Positions 47,884 to 56,793 of a DNA stretch of 64,000 bases are shown here, one piece after another. The position numbers and the translations under genes are program-made. Under the pieces are notes generated by a model, which saw nothing but the letters and a program-made list of their open reading frames with translations, was not told the DNA's origin and made no database searches. Positions within the stretch are counted from its first letter, which is position 1. Each line of letters opens with the position of its first letter. Source of the DNA: DASPLX01 sp035627375 (lineage in GTDB: Bacteria; Pseudomonadota; Gammaproteobacteria; Burkholderiales; Burkholderiaceae_D); assembly GCA_035627375.1 (NCBI GenBank), contig DASPLX010000057.1, positions 78,470 to 142,469 on the forward strand, written 5' to 3'.

Positions 47884-48612
47884 ATGCGGTATCGACAAGC
47901 GATGCTATTGAGCGTCTTCCTATCGGTTGCGGCGACGGCGCACGCGCTGCAACTGGTCACCGAGGACGATCCGCCGCATAACATGCTCAAGGACGGCAAG
48001 GTGGTCGGCGTCGCGACCGAGAAGATCGAAGAAGCCTTCCGCCGCGTGAAGCTGGTTCCGCGCATCGAGCTCATGCCGTGGGCGCGCGCCTATCAATCCG
48101 CCTTGTCGCAGCGCGACTATTGCGTGTTTTCCGCCGCGCGCACCGCCGAACGCGAACGTCTCTTCAAATGGATCGGGCCTATCGCGGCGATGGATTGGGT
48201 GCTGTACGCGCGCGCCGATAATGCCGCGGCCAGGCCGGCCAAGCTCGAGGACTTGCGCAAGGAAACGATAGGCGGCTATGTCCAGGACGTGATATCCGTC
48301 TGGCTGGCCGACCATCGGTACAACGTCGAGACCGCGACCAGCGACAGCATCAATCCGAAGAAACTGATGGCCGGACGCTTCGACTATTGGGCATCGTCGC
48401 GGCCGCGCGCCACGGCCTTGCTCGCGAAGGAGAATCTCGCGGCGCATATCGTGCCGGTCCTGACCTTCGGACACACCGATCTCTATCTCGCTTGCCATCC
48501 GTCGCTGGACGACGAGCTGGCGCGCCGATTGAACAACGCGCTCAGGCGCATGAAGGAAGACGGCACGGCGGCGCGGATCGAGGCGCGTTATGCGCGTTGG
48601 CCGGCGGAGTGA
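47884..48612 (+). CDS. Periplasmic solute-binding protein, family 3
   Basis: CAAGGAGAAG precedes the ATG at 47884. The 242-residue protein has a signal peptide (MRYRQAMLLSVFLSVAATAHA) and the SBP_bac_3 fold: LQLVTEDDPPHNMLKDGKVVGV, then MPWARAYQSALSQRDYCVFS and the C-terminal lobe ending ARIEARYARWPA. Such proteins usually bind amino acids or polar metabolites for ABC import, but no permease or ATPase gene is next to it, and this TonB-independent orphan type is common in Burkholderiales. The ligand is unknown; a link to histidine uptake from the neighbouring hut genes is only a guess. Confidence 0.85.
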   Translation: MRYRQAMLLSVFLSVAATAHALQLVTEDDPPHNMLKDGKVVGVATEKIEEAFRRVKLVPRIELMPWARAYQSALSQRDYCVFSAARTAERERLFKWIGPIAAMDWVLYARADNAAARPAKLEDLRKETIGGYVQDVISVWLADHRYNVETATSDSINPKKLMAGRFDYWASSRPRATALLAKENLAAHIVPVLTFGHTDLYLACHPSLDDELARRLNNALRRMKEDGTAARIEARYARWPAE

Positions 48613-48689
48613 GGCTGCTTCGCCATCTACAAAGCAAAGTTTTTGCTCGAAAGTCCGACTTTCAATCGTTGTGTTCTGAAAGCTGATTT

Positions 48690-50144
48690 TCACATCAGGA
48701 TGATGTCGTACTGCTCCTGGTGATAGACGCTCTCCACCTGCAATGAAATCGGCTTGCCGACGAAATCGCCCAGCATCGCCAGGTGCTGCGACTCTTCCTC
48801 GAGGAACATGTCGACCACGACTTGCGAGGCGAGGATGCGGAATTCCTTCGGATTGAACTGCTTGGCTTCGCGCAGCAGTTCGCGCAGGATCTCGTAGCAG
48901 ACGGTGCGCGCGGTCTTGACTTGGCCCTTGCCGCCGCAGGCGGGGCAGGGTTCGCACAGCACGTGGGCCAGCGATTCGCGGGTGCGCTTGCGCGTCATTT
49001 CCACCAGCCCCAGGGCTGAGAAGCCGGACACCGAAATCTTGGTGCGGTCGCGCGCCAAGGCCTTGTTCAGTTCCGCCAGCACCGCGTTGCGATGCTCGGG
49101 ACTTTCCATGTCGATGAAGTCGAGGATGATGATGCCGCCCAGGTTGCGCAGGCGCAGCTGGCGCGCGATCGCATGCGCCGCTTCCAGGTTGGTCTTGAAG
49201 ATCGTGTCGTCGAAATTGCGGCCGTTGACGTAGCTGCCGGTGTTGACGTCGATCGTGGTCATCGCCTCGGTCTGGTCGATGATCAGGTAGCCGCCCGACT
49301 TGAGGTCGACGCGCCGGCCGAGCGCGCGCTGAATCTCCTCTTCCACGCCATACAGGTCGAACAGCGGCCGCTCGCCGGTGTAATGGACGAGCCTGGACAT
49401 CACCGACGGCGTATAGACGCCGCCGAACTCCTGCAGTTTCTGGAAATTCTCGCGCGAGTCGATCTGGATGGTGGCGGTCTCGTCGTTGACGAAGTCGCGC
49501 AATACGCGCTGGGCCAGGTTCAGGTCCTGGTACAACAAGGCCGGCGCCGGCTGGGTCTTGGCCTGCGACGTGATCGAGGCCCAGGTCTTGCGCAGGTAGG
49601 CGATATCCATCTCAAGATCGGTATCGGAGGCGTCTTCCGCCATCGTGCGGATGATGAAGCCGCCCTTTTCCTCGGGCTTCAGCAGCTTTTGCACCTTTTC
49701 GCGCAGCGCCTCGCGCTCGGCCTCGTTCTCGATGCGCTGCGAAATGCCGATGTGGGGATCCTGCGGCAGATAGACCAGCATGCGGCCGGCGATCGAGATC
49801 TGCGTCGACAGGCGGGCCCCCTTGGTGCCGATCGGGTCCTTGATCACTTGCACCATGATGGCTTGGCCATCGAACAGCAGGCGCTCGATCGGCACCGGAT
49901 TGCCGGAGTGATTGCGCGCTTCCCAGATGTCGGCGACATGCAGGAAAGCGGCTCGGTCCAGGCCGATGTCGATGAAAGCCGACTGCATGCCGGGCAGGAC
50001 GCGTACCACCTTGCCGAGATAGATATTGCCCGCCAGGCCGCGCGACAGCGTGCGCTCGACGTGCAGTTCCTGCACGGCACCTTGCAGAATCAATGCGACA
50101 CGGGTTTCCTGGGGGGTGATGTTGATGAGGATGTCTTCGCTCAT
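48690..50144 (-). CDS. rng: Ribonuclease G
   Basis: The ATG at 50144 (MSEDILINITPQETRVALIL) is the true start; the frame stays open upstream into the maf gene. The 484-residue protein has an S1 domain (about 35-120, GNIYLGKVVRVLPGMQSAFIDIG), the catalytic DNase-I-like region with IIILDFIDMESPEHRN (the two Asp bind Mg) and the zinc link CEPCPACGGKGQV. RNase G processes 16S rRNA 5' ends and trims mRNAs. It is short like RNase G, lacking the long C-terminal scaffold of RNase E. It is last in the yebC-to-rng block. Confidence 0.95.
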   Translation of the reverse strand: MSEDILINITPQETRVALILQGAVQELHVERTLSRGLAGNIYLGKVVRVLPGMQSAFIDIGLDRAAFLHVADIWEARNHSGNPVPIERLLFDGQAIMVQVIKDPIGTKGARLSTQISIAGRMLVYLPQDPHIGISQRIENEAEREALREKVQKLLKPEEKGGFIIRTMAEDASDTDLEMDIAYLRKTWASITSQAKTQPAPALLYQDLNLAQRVLRDFVNDETATIQIDSRENFQKLQEFGGVYTPSVMSRLVHYTGERPLFDLYGVEEEIQRALGRRVDLKSGGYLIIDQTEAMTTIDVNTGSYVNGRNFDDTIFKTNLEAAHAIARQLRLRNLGGIIILDFIDMESPEHRNAVLAELNKALARDRTKISVSGFSALGLVEMTRKRTRESLAHVLCEPCPACGGKGQVKTARTVCYEILRELLREAKQFNPKEFRILASQVVVDMFLEEESQHLAMLGDFVGKPISLQVESVYHQEQYDIILM

Positions 50145-50160
50145 AAGATTGGAATGCGGC

Positions 50161-50781
50161 TCAGAGCACCGGGATGCCGGCTTGCCTGAGCAATTGTGCG
50201 GTTTCGAACAGGGGCAGGCCCATGATGCCGGAATAGCTGCCGACGATGTGTTCGATGAAGGCTGCGGCCTGACCTTGGACGGCATAGCCGCCGGCCTTGT
50301 CATAGGGTTCGGCGGTCGAGCAATAGGCGCGGATGATGTCTTCGCCGAGCGGCGCGAACCTGACCTCGGAAATCTGCGTCTTTTGCCAGACTTCCTCGTC
50401 GTTCTGGATCGCGACACTGGTCATGACCTGGTGCGTCTTGCCGGACAGCGAGCGGAGCATGTCCATGGCCTCGCTCATGCTGGCCGGTTTGCCGAGGATC
50501 CGGCCGTCGAGCACGACGGTGGTGTCGGCCGCCAGCACGGTACGGATCGGCAAACGGCGCAGGAACATCGCTTTCCAGGCGTATTCTGCTTTTTCGCGCG
50601 TCACGCGCGTGACATAGACGTCGGCGGTTTCGCCGGGCAGGACCAGTTCGCTGACTTCCGGGCCGCGCGGCGCCTGATCGCGCAGCAGCAGCAATTCGAA
50701 TTCGACGCCGATCTGGCGCAGCAATTCGCGCCGGCGCGGGCTTTTCGAAGCGAGGTAGATCTTGTGGTCGGTCAGCTTCAT
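50161..50781 (-). CDS. Maf-like nucleotide pyrophosphatase
   Basis: I start at the ATG at 50781 (MKLTDHKIYLASKSPRRRELL); a GTG three codons upstream is possible. The 206-residue protein has SKSPRRREL at the start, VLAADTTVVLDGRILGKP and AEPYDKAGGYAVQGQAAAFIE, the hallmarks of Maf proteins. They hydrolyse non-canonical or modified nucleoside triphosphates (dTTP/UTP type here, from the DKAGGY motif) to monophosphates and are thought to restrain septum formation or sanitise the pool. It lies between rlmH and rng (16-base gap) in the conserved block. Confidence 0.93.
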   Translation of the reverse strand: MKLTDHKIYLASKSPRRRELLRQIGVEFELLLLRDQAPRGPEVSELVLPGETADVYVTRVTREKAEYAWKAMFLRRLPIRTVLAADTTVVLDGRILGKPASMSEAMDMLRSLSGKTHQVMTSVAIQNDEEVWQKTQISEVRFAPLGEDIIRAYCSTAEPYDKAGGYAVQGQAAAFIEHIVGSYSGIMGLPLFETAQLLRQAGIPVL

Positions 50782-50870
50782 GAAAGGCACAGCCGTCTGT
50801 CAGAAAATTGTCCGCCGTAGCGGAGCCGGGGGCAGCGTGCGGCGACGGCACGCAGGACGAGGCGATCCGG

Positions 50871-51341
50871 CTACACCCGGTGATACGGATGATTTTGCGT
50901 GATCGACCAGGCGCGGTACAACTGCTCGGCCAACAGCACGCGCACCATCCCGTGCGGCAGCGTCAGGCTCGACAGCCGTACCAGCATGTCGGCTTTCGAC
51001 TTGAATTCGGCATCCAGGCCGTCGGCGCCGCCAATCACGAATGTAACATCCCGGCCGTCTTGTTGCCACTGGGTTAGGAGTTGCGACAACTGCATGGTGG
51101 AGAGATCGCGGCCGCGCTCGTCGAGGGCGACGATGCGCGAACCTTTCGGAATGGCGGCTTCGATCTTGACGCGTTCCTGCGCCATCACGGTTTCGGCGGT
51201 CCTGCCGCCGGAGCGCTCGATCGGCTTGATTTCCTTGAGTTGAATCCGGCATTCGGGCGGCATGCGCTTGGCATATTCGCCGAAACCGTCTTCTATCCAG
51301 CCGGGCATCTTGTGCCCGACCGCCGCGATGATCAATTGCAT
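50871..51341 (-). CDS. rlmH: 23S rRNA pseudouridine-1915 N3-methyltransferase
   Basis: The 156-residue protein is a complete SPOUT methyltransferase: MQLIIAAVGHKMPGWIEDGF at the start, ALDERGRDLSTMQLSQLL, the knot region VTFVIGGADGL and LPHGMVRVLLAEQLYRAWSI at the end, all near-invariant in RlmH. It methylates pseudouridine 1915 of 23S rRNA in assembled ribosomes. It follows rsfS by 31 bases in the same direction, an order conserved across proteobacteria. Confidence 0.97.
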   Translation of the reverse strand: MQLIIAAVGHKMPGWIEDGFGEYAKRMPPECRIQLKEIKPIERSGGRTAETVMAQERVKIEAAIPKGSRIVALDERGRDLSTMQLSQLLTQWQQDGRDVTFVIGGADGLDAEFKSKADMLVRLSSLTLPHGMVRVLLAEQLYRAWSITQNHPYHRV

Positions 51342-51372
51342 GGGAGACGAGGGCGATTGTCGGATCGCGGCC

Positions 51373-51996
51373 TCAAGCAGCGGTTTTCCTGGCGGCGCGC
51401 TTGGCGGGAGCTTTCTTTGCCGCCGCGGCGCTCTTGCTGGCGGCGACCTTCACGGTCTTGCCGGCCGGCACTTTCTTTGCCGCGGTCTTGCTTGCCGATT
51501 TGGCGGCGCTCTTCGTCGCGGTTTTGGCGGCCGTCTTGCGCGCCGGCTTCTGCGGCTCGTCGTCGGTCGCCTGGGTGGCGACGAGATGGCGAGTTGTCTT
51601 TCTGGCAGGTTTGGCTTCACCGTCCTCCGATGCCGTGCGCTTGGAGATGCGCTTGGCGGCGCCGAGTTTCACTTCCTTGTCGCCCCAGATTTCCTCGAGG
51701 CGGTAATAGTCGCGAATCGCCGGCTGCATGATGTGGACGATCATGTCGCCGAGGTCGACCAGGACCCATTCGCCGGTGTCTTCGCCTTCGATGCTGACGA
51801 TGGTGCCGCCGGCTTCCTTGACTTTGTCGCGTACCGAAGCGGCGAGCGCCTTGGTCTGGCGGTTGGAGGTGCCCGAGGCGATCGCGAGGCGGTCGAACAG
51901 GCTGGTGAGGTGCACGGTGTCGAATACCTTGATGTCTTGGGCCTTGACGTCTTCCAAGGCATCGACCACGGTGGCTTGCAGTTTTTTAATGTCCAT
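51373..51996 (-). CDS. rsfS: Ribosomal silencing factor with Lys/Ala-rich tail
   Basis: The 207-residue protein has the RsfS domain in residues 1-115: VDALEDVKAQDIKVFDTVHL, FDRLAIASGTSNRQTKALA and GEWVLVDLGDMIVHIM, which binds ribosomal protein uL14 and stops subunit joining in starvation. RsfS normally ends there, but here about 90 more residues follow, built of AAK, KTA and SKS units like the histone-H1-like tails of AlgP. The tail is strongly basic and presumably disordered, possibly binding rRNA or DNA. The start is directly next to the nadD stop, so the genes are cotranscribed. Confidence 0.93.
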   Translation of the reverse strand: MDIKKLQATVVDALEDVKAQDIKVFDTVHLTSLFDRLAIASGTSNRQTKALAASVRDKVKEAGGTIVSIEGEDTGEWVLVDLGDMIVHIMQPAIRDYYRLEEIWGDKEVKLGAAKRISKRTASEDGEAKPARKTTRHLVATQATDDEPQKPARKTAAKTATKSAAKSASKTAAKKVPAGKTVKVAASKSAAAAKKAPAKRAARKTAA

Positions 51997-52647
51997 TCAG
52001 ATCTTCTTGTAGAGATGATGTTGTTGAATATAGTCCAATACCGGGCCCGGCACCAGCTTGTCGAGCGGCGCGCCGCTTGCGGCCGCGGCGCGGATATCGG
52101 TCGCCGAGATATCGATCGCCAAGGCTCCCGATACGCAGGCAAGTCCGTGCGGCGTCGCGCGTAGGTCAGCCGGCGCTGCCTTGCGGCGGGCGAATTCCTC
52201 TGCGACCGCGGCGTCGACATGGCCGGCATCGGTCGGGCAGCCGGGACGCGATACGGCAAACAGGTGGGCGAAGTCGAACAAGCGGTGCCATTCGCGCCAA
52301 GTATGCAAGCGTTGCAATTGATCGGCGCCAAGCAGGAACACGATCGAGGCATCCGGGCCGAGCTCGCGCCGCAATTCCCGCAAGGTATCGATGGTATAGG
52401 TCGGCGTCGTGCGCCGCACTTCCCGGTCGTCGATCGTGACCGGTAAGGCGGTGACCTGGAAGGCCAGCCTTGCCATCTCGATACGGTCCGCGCCGCTTGC
52501 TTGCAGTCCCTGTTTTTGCCATGGGTTGCCGGCAGGCATGACACGTACCGTTTCGGGTTGCAATTCCCCGACCGCGAGCCTGACCAGCGCCACATGCGCG
52601 CAATGGATGGGATCGAAGCTGCCGCCGAGAACGGCGATGCAACGCAT
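51997..52647 (-). CDS. nadD: Nicotinate-nucleotide adenylyltransferase
   Basis: I start at the ATG at 52647 (MRCIAVLGGSFDPIHCAHVAL), with GATGTGAG before it; a GTG two codons earlier is possible. The 216-residue protein has the GGSFDPIHxxH nucleotidyl-transfer motif, RRTTPTYTIDTLRELR, FLLGADQLQRLHTW and the ISATDIR end motif of NadD. It joins nicotinate mononucleotide and ATP to give deamido-NAD. It lies between hemF (7-base gap) and rsfS. Confidence 0.95.
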   Translation of the reverse strand: MRCIAVLGGSFDPIHCAHVALVRLAVGELQPETVRVMPAGNPWQKQGLQASGADRIEMARLAFQVTALPVTIDDREVRRTTPTYTIDTLRELRRELGPDASIVFLLGADQLQRLHTWREWHRLFDFAHLFAVSRPGCPTDAGHVDAAVAEEFARRKAAPADLRATPHGLACVSGALAIDISATDIRAAAASGAPLDKLVPGPVLDYIQQHHLYKKI

Positions 52648-52654
52648 GCTCACA

Positions 52655-53566
52655 TCAGATCCATTCGCGCGGCGGCAGGAAATCGGTGTACAGCCGCGCT
52701 TCGGGGCTGCCGGCCTCGGGCGTCCAGTTGTAGCGCCACTTGACGACCGGCGGCATCGACATCAGGATCGATTCGGTGCGGCCGCCCGATTGCAGGCCGA
52801 ACAAGGTGCCGCGGTCGAACACGAGATTGAATTCGACATAGCGGCCGCGCCGATAAGCCTGGAAATCGCGTTCGCGCTCGCCGTAGGGCAAATCCTTGCG
52901 GCGTTCGAGGATAGGGATATAAGCCTCGATGAAGCGGTCGCCCACGCTTTGCAGCATCGCGAAGCTTTGTTCGAAACCGAGCGCATGGAAATCGTCGAAG
53001 AAGATGCCGCCGACGCCGCGCGCTTCCTTGCGGTGCTTGAGATAAAAATAGTCGTCGCACCATGTCTTGAAGCGCGGATACAGGTCGGCGCCGAACGGAG
53101 CGAGCGCATCGCGGCAAGTGCGATGAAAATGCCGCGCATCTTCCTCGAAACCGTAGTACGGCGTCAGGTCCATGCCGCCGCCGAACCACCAGACCGGTTC
53201 CTGCCCTTCGGCCGTCGCCGTGAAAAAGCGCACGTTCATGTGCGAGGTCGGCGCGTACGGATTGCGCGGATGCTGGACCAGCGACACGCCCATCGCTTCC
53301 CATCGGCGGCCGGCGAGTTCCGGGCGATTGGCCGCGGCCGACGGCGGCAGGGATAGCCCGGTCACGTGGGAAAAGCCGACGCCGCCGCGCTCGAGCACAT
53401 TGCCGTTTTCGATGATGCGCGAAATGCCGCCTCCGCCTTCCGGCCGTTCCCACGCATCGAGGCCGAATTGCTTGCCGTCGACGCCTTCGAGCGCCGCGAC
53501 GATGCGCGCCTGAAGATCGAGCAGATAGGCTTTGACGTCGGCGGCGGAGGGCAGGGAAGAAGTCAT
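52655..53566 (-). CDS. hemF: Oxygen-dependent coproporphyrinogen III oxidase
   Basis: The start is the ATG at 53566 (MTSSLPSAADVKAYLLDLQ). The 303-residue enzyme has GGGGISRIIENGNVLERGGV near residue 50, NPYAPTSHMNVRFF, WWFGGGMDLTPYYGF, GVGGIFFDDF and RRGRYVEFNLVFDRGT, all diagnostic of HemF. It decarboxylates coproporphyrinogen III with O2 in the cytoplasm, so the organism makes heme aerobically. It lies between purD (78-base gap) and nadD. Confidence 0.97.
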   Translation of the reverse strand: MTSSLPSAADVKAYLLDLQARIVAALEGVDGKQFGLDAWERPEGGGGISRIIENGNVLERGGVGFSHVTGLSLPPSAAANRPELAGRRWEAMGVSLVQHPRNPYAPTSHMNVRFFTATAEGQEPVWWFGGGMDLTPYYGFEEDARHFHRTCRDALAPFGADLYPRFKTWCDDYFYLKHRKEARGVGGIFFDDFHALGFEQSFAMLQSVGDRFIEAYIPILERRKDLPYGERERDFQAYRRGRYVEFNLVFDRGTLFGLQSGGRTESILMSMPPVVKWRYNWTPEAGSPEARLYTDFLPPREWI

Positions 53567-53644
53567 GGTTCGGGTGGCAAAAAAAGGCACAGCCGGATTT
53601 TACCGTGCCGTACCTTCTGTAGCGATGCGGGATGGGGCCGTGAA

Positions 53645-54919
53645 TCAGGCCGGGCGCTTGAGCGCGCGCCAGCCGATGTCGCTTCGGAATTGCATGCCGT
53701 CGAAATGGATCTGGTCGACGACCTGGTAGGCTTCCTTCTGCGCCATGCGCACGCTGTCGCCCAGGCCGACGACGCACAGCACGCGGCCGCCGGAAGCGAC
53801 GAGCTTGTCGCCGTCGAGCGCGGTGCCGGCATGGAACACGACATGGCTATCGGATTCGGCGGGAATGCCGGTGATCACGTCGCCCTTGCGCGGAGACTCC
53901 GGATAACCGGCGGCGGCCATCACGACGCCCATCGCGGTGCGGCGGTCCCATTCGAGTTCGATCGCATCGAGCGTGCCGTTGACGGCGTGTTCCATCACGG
54001 TCACGAGATCGGTCTTCAGGCGCGCCATGATCGGCTGCGTCTCCGGGTCGCCCATGCGGCAATTGAATTCGAGCGTGCGCGGCTTGCCGGTCTTGTCGAT
54101 CATCAGGCCCGCATACAGGAAGCCGGTGAACGGAATGCCGTCCTGGGCCATGCCGTGCACGGTCGGCACGATGATCTCGCGCATCACGCGCGCATGCAGC
54201 GACGGCGTGATGATCGGCGCTGGCGAATAGGCGCCCATGCCGCCGGTATTCGGTCCTTCGTCGTGGTCCTTGAGGCGCTTGTGGTCCTGGCTGGTCGCCA
54301 GCGGCAGGATGTTCTTGCCGTCGACCATGACGATGAAGCTGGCTTCTTCGCCTTCCAGGAATTCCTCGATCACGACGCGCGCTCCGGCGTCGCCGAGGCG
54401 GTTGTCCGACAACATCATGTCGATCGCCGCATGCGCCTCATCGAGCGTCATGGCGACGACCACGCCTTTGCCGGCTGCCAGGCCGTCGGCCTTGATGACG
54501 ATCGGCGCGCCCTTGGCGTCGACATAGTCGTGCGCCGCCCGGGCGTCGGCGAAAGTCTGGTATTCGGCGGTGGGAATGCCGTGGCGCTTCATGAAGGCCT
54601 TGGCGAAATCCTTGGAGCTCTCGAGCTGGGCCGCTTCCCTGGTCGGACCGAAAACCTTCAGCCCCTGGTCGCGGAACAGGTTGACGATGCCGGCGGCGAG
54701 CGGCGCCTCCGGGCCGACCACGGTCAGGGCGATGTGTTCCTTGATCGCGAATTGCGCCAGCCATTGCGGATCGGAGATCGGCACGTTCTCGAGACGCTGG
54801 TCGAGCGCCGTGCCGCCGTTGCCCGGCGCCACATACACCATTTGGATTCGCGGCGATTGCGCGAGCTTCCAGGCAAGGGCATGTTCGCGGCCGCCCGAAC
54901 CGACTACCAGAATTTTCAT
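53645..54919 (-). CDS. purD: Phosphoribosylamine-glycine ligase
   Basis: The 424-residue ATP-grasp enzyme begins MKILVVGSGGREHALAWKL and has the GNGGT loop, VVGPEAPLAAGI, the ATP-grasp segments ADGLAAGKGVVVA and EEFLEGEEASFI, and GGMGAYSPAPI and LEFNCRMGDPETQ for metal and substrate. It makes glycinamide ribonucleotide, the second step of purine synthesis. Its ATG is three bases after the yebC-type stop, so they are one transcript. Confidence 0.98.
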   Translation of the reverse strand: MKILVVGSGGREHALAWKLAQSPRIQMVYVAPGNGGTALDQRLENVPISDPQWLAQFAIKEHIALTVVGPEAPLAAGIVNLFRDQGLKVFGPTREAAQLESSKDFAKAFMKRHGIPTAEYQTFADARAAHDYVDAKGAPIVIKADGLAAGKGVVVAMTLDEAHAAIDMMLSDNRLGDAGARVVIEEFLEGEEASFIVMVDGKNILPLATSQDHKRLKDHDEGPNTGGMGAYSPAPIITPSLHARVMREIIVPTVHGMAQDGIPFTGFLYAGLMIDKTGKPRTLEFNCRMGDPETQPIMARLKTDLVTVMEHAVNGTLDAIELEWDRRTAMGVVMAAAGYPESPRKGDVITGIPAESDSHVVFHAGTALDGDKLVASGGRVLCVVGLGDSVRMAQKEAYQVVDQIHFDGMQFRSDIGWRALKRPA

Positions 54920-54922
54920 GAA

Positions 54923-55648
54923 TTACTCTTCGATGACTGCGTTGGTGTAGACCTCTTGCACGTCGTCGAGATTCTCGAGCGCGTCGAGCAGTTTCTGCAT
55001 CTTGACGGCGTCGTCGCCGGTGAACACGGTTTCCGTCGACGGTTTCATGATGATCTCGGCCATTTCGGCCTTGAAGCCGGCCTTTTCGAGCGCCTCCTTC
55101 ACCGTCGAGAAATCGTTCGGCGGCGTCAGCACTTCGATGCCGCCTTCGTCGTCGGTGATCACGTCCTCGGCGCCGGCTTCGAGCGCCGCTTCCATCAAGG
55201 CATCTTCATTCGTGCCCGGCGCGAAGAGCAATTGGCCGCAATGCTTGAACAGGAAAGAAACCGAGCCTTCGGTGCCCATGTTGCCGCCGTATTTCGAGAA
55301 CGCATGGCGTACCTCGGCCACGGTGCGCACCCGGTTGTCGGTCATGCAATCGACGATGATCGCGGCGCCATTGATGCCGTAGCCTTCATAGCGGATTTCC
55401 TCGTAGTTGGCGCCCTCGAGGCCGCCGGTGCCGCGCTGGATCGCCCGGGTGACGTTGTCCTTCGGCATGTTGGCATCGGCCGCCTTGTCGACCGCCAGGC
55501 GCAGGCGCGGATTGGCCGCGATGTCGCCGCCGCCCATGCGGGCAGCGACCGTGATTTCCTTGATCAGGCGCGTCCAGATCTTACCGCGCTTGGCATCCGT
55601 CGCCGCTTTCTTATGCTTGATGTTGGCCCATTTGCTATGTCCAGCCAT
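54923..55648 (-). CDS. YebC/PmpR-family protein
   Basis: The 241-residue protein starts MAGHSKWANIKHKKAATDAK and has GGGDIAANPRLRLAVDKA, NMPKDNVTRAIQRGTG and NRVRTVAEVRHAFSKYGGN, the invariant parts of the YebC/TACO1 family. Members act as DNA-binding regulators (PmpR) or, as shown more recently, help ribosomes at difficult sequences such as proline runs. Which role applies here cannot be told. It is first in the block leading through purD and hemF to rng. Confidence 0.95.
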   Translation of the reverse strand: MAGHSKWANIKHKKAATDAKRGKIWTRLIKEITVAARMGGGDIAANPRLRLAVDKAADANMPKDNVTRAIQRGTGGLEGANYEEIRYEGYGINGAAIIVDCMTDNRVRTVAEVRHAFSKYGGNMGTEGSVSFLFKHCGQLLFAPGTNEDALMEAALEAGAEDVITDDEGGIEVLTPPNDFSTVKEALEKAGFKAEMAEIIMKPSTETVFTGDDAVKMQKLLDALENLDDVQEVYTNAVIEE

Positions 55649-55870
55649 GACGAGTCTTTCCTAGATGTGTGAAAAATCCAGAGGGGAATGCGATATGCAA
55701 TGCGCCGGCCCGAGAACGCCATCGAGCCGCGATGCGGAACAGCCCGCGATTTTAACATAGCGCCCATCTCCGATTTCGGGCCGCGGCGGAGCGGTTTTCA
55801 TGCGTTTCATGCAACTTCCACGTGGCGACCCCGGCCGACGCCGGATATCGATCCGATTTACAATCCTGGC

Positions 55871-56791
55871 ATGACTTCCGCCTCCCTTTCGTCTCCGTCC
55901 CCCTCCTCGCGGCAAGCTTTCCTGATCGGCCTCGCCCTCGCGCTTGTCGGCGCCGTACTGTTTTCGACCAAGGCCATCGTCGCGAAATTGATTTACCGTT
56001 ATCACGTCGATGCCGTCACGCTGATCATGTTCCGCATGCTGTTCTCGTTGCCGTTCTTCGTCGTCATCGGGCTTTGGAAAGCCCGGACGGAAACTCCGCT
56101 GTCCAGGGGCGACCTGGGCCGTATCGTGGTGCTGGGCTTGCTGGGCTATTACTTGTCGAGTTTCCTGGATTTCCTGGGATTGCAATACATTTCGGCCGGC
56201 CTCGAGCGGTTGATCCTGTTCCTGACGCCGTCGTTCGTGCTCCTGATATCGTTTTTCTTCCTCAATTGCAGGATCGGCCTGACCGAATGGACGGCGCTCG
56301 TCACGGCTTATCTCGGTACCGTGCTGGTCTTCCTGCACGACGTGAAGCTCGGCGGCTCGAACGTCTGGCTGGGCGGCATCCTGGTGCTCGGCAGCGCCTT
56401 GTCCTATGCCGGCTATCTGCTGTTGTCGGGCGAACTGGTGAAACGCGTCGGCGCGCTGCGCCTGGTCGCCTATGCGATGTGCATCTCCAGCGCGGCCTGC
56501 ATTATTCAATTCTTCTTGCTGCGGCCGGCGAGCCTGCTGCTCCAACCTCCGCAGGTTTACGGTTTGTCCGTGATCAATGCGGTGCTGTGTACTGTGTTTC
56601 CGGTGCTGCTGACCATGCTGGCGGTGGCGCGCATCGGCCCGGCAATCGCGTCGCAGGCCGGCATGATCGGACCGGTATCGACGCTGTTCCTGGGCGCTAT
56701 CATTCTTGGCGAACCGGTCACGGCCATACAGCTTGCCGGCACCGTCCTCGTGCTGACCGGCATTTACGTGCTGTCCCGTAAAAAGGCATAA
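55871..56791 (+). CDS. DMT-superfamily transporter (EamA type)
   Basis: I start at the ATG at 55871 (MTSASLSSPSPSSRQAFLIG); the frame is open upstream without similarity. The 306-residue protein has ten membrane helices arranged as two EamA repeats (from ALALVGAVLFSTKAIVAKLIY and from GGILVLGSALSYAGYLLLSG), ending in LSRKKA. EamA transporters export amino acids or other metabolites; the substrate here is unknown. It is divergent from the yebC-type gene and two bases before the SDR gene, so the two are coupled. Confidence 0.92.
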   Translation: MTSASLSSPSPSSRQAFLIGLALALVGAVLFSTKAIVAKLIYRYHVDAVTLIMFRMLFSLPFFVVIGLWKARTETPLSRGDLGRIVVLGLLGYYLSSFLDFLGLQYISAGLERLILFLTPSFVLLISFFFLNCRIGLTEWTALVTAYLGTVLVFLHDVKLGGSNVWLGGILVLGSALSYAGYLLLSGELVKRVGALRLVAYAMCISSAACIIQFFLLRPASLLLQPPQVYGLSVINAVLCTVFPVLLTMLAVARIGPAIASQAGMIGPVSTLFLGAIILGEPVTAIQLAGTVLVLTGIYVLSRKKA

Positions 56792-56793
56792 CC

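Noticed and set aside
48649..48663. GAAAGT-CCG-ACTTTC hairpin between the binding-protein gene and rng as a terminator
   Set aside because: The stem is short and AT-rich and no T-tract follows; it may be chance.
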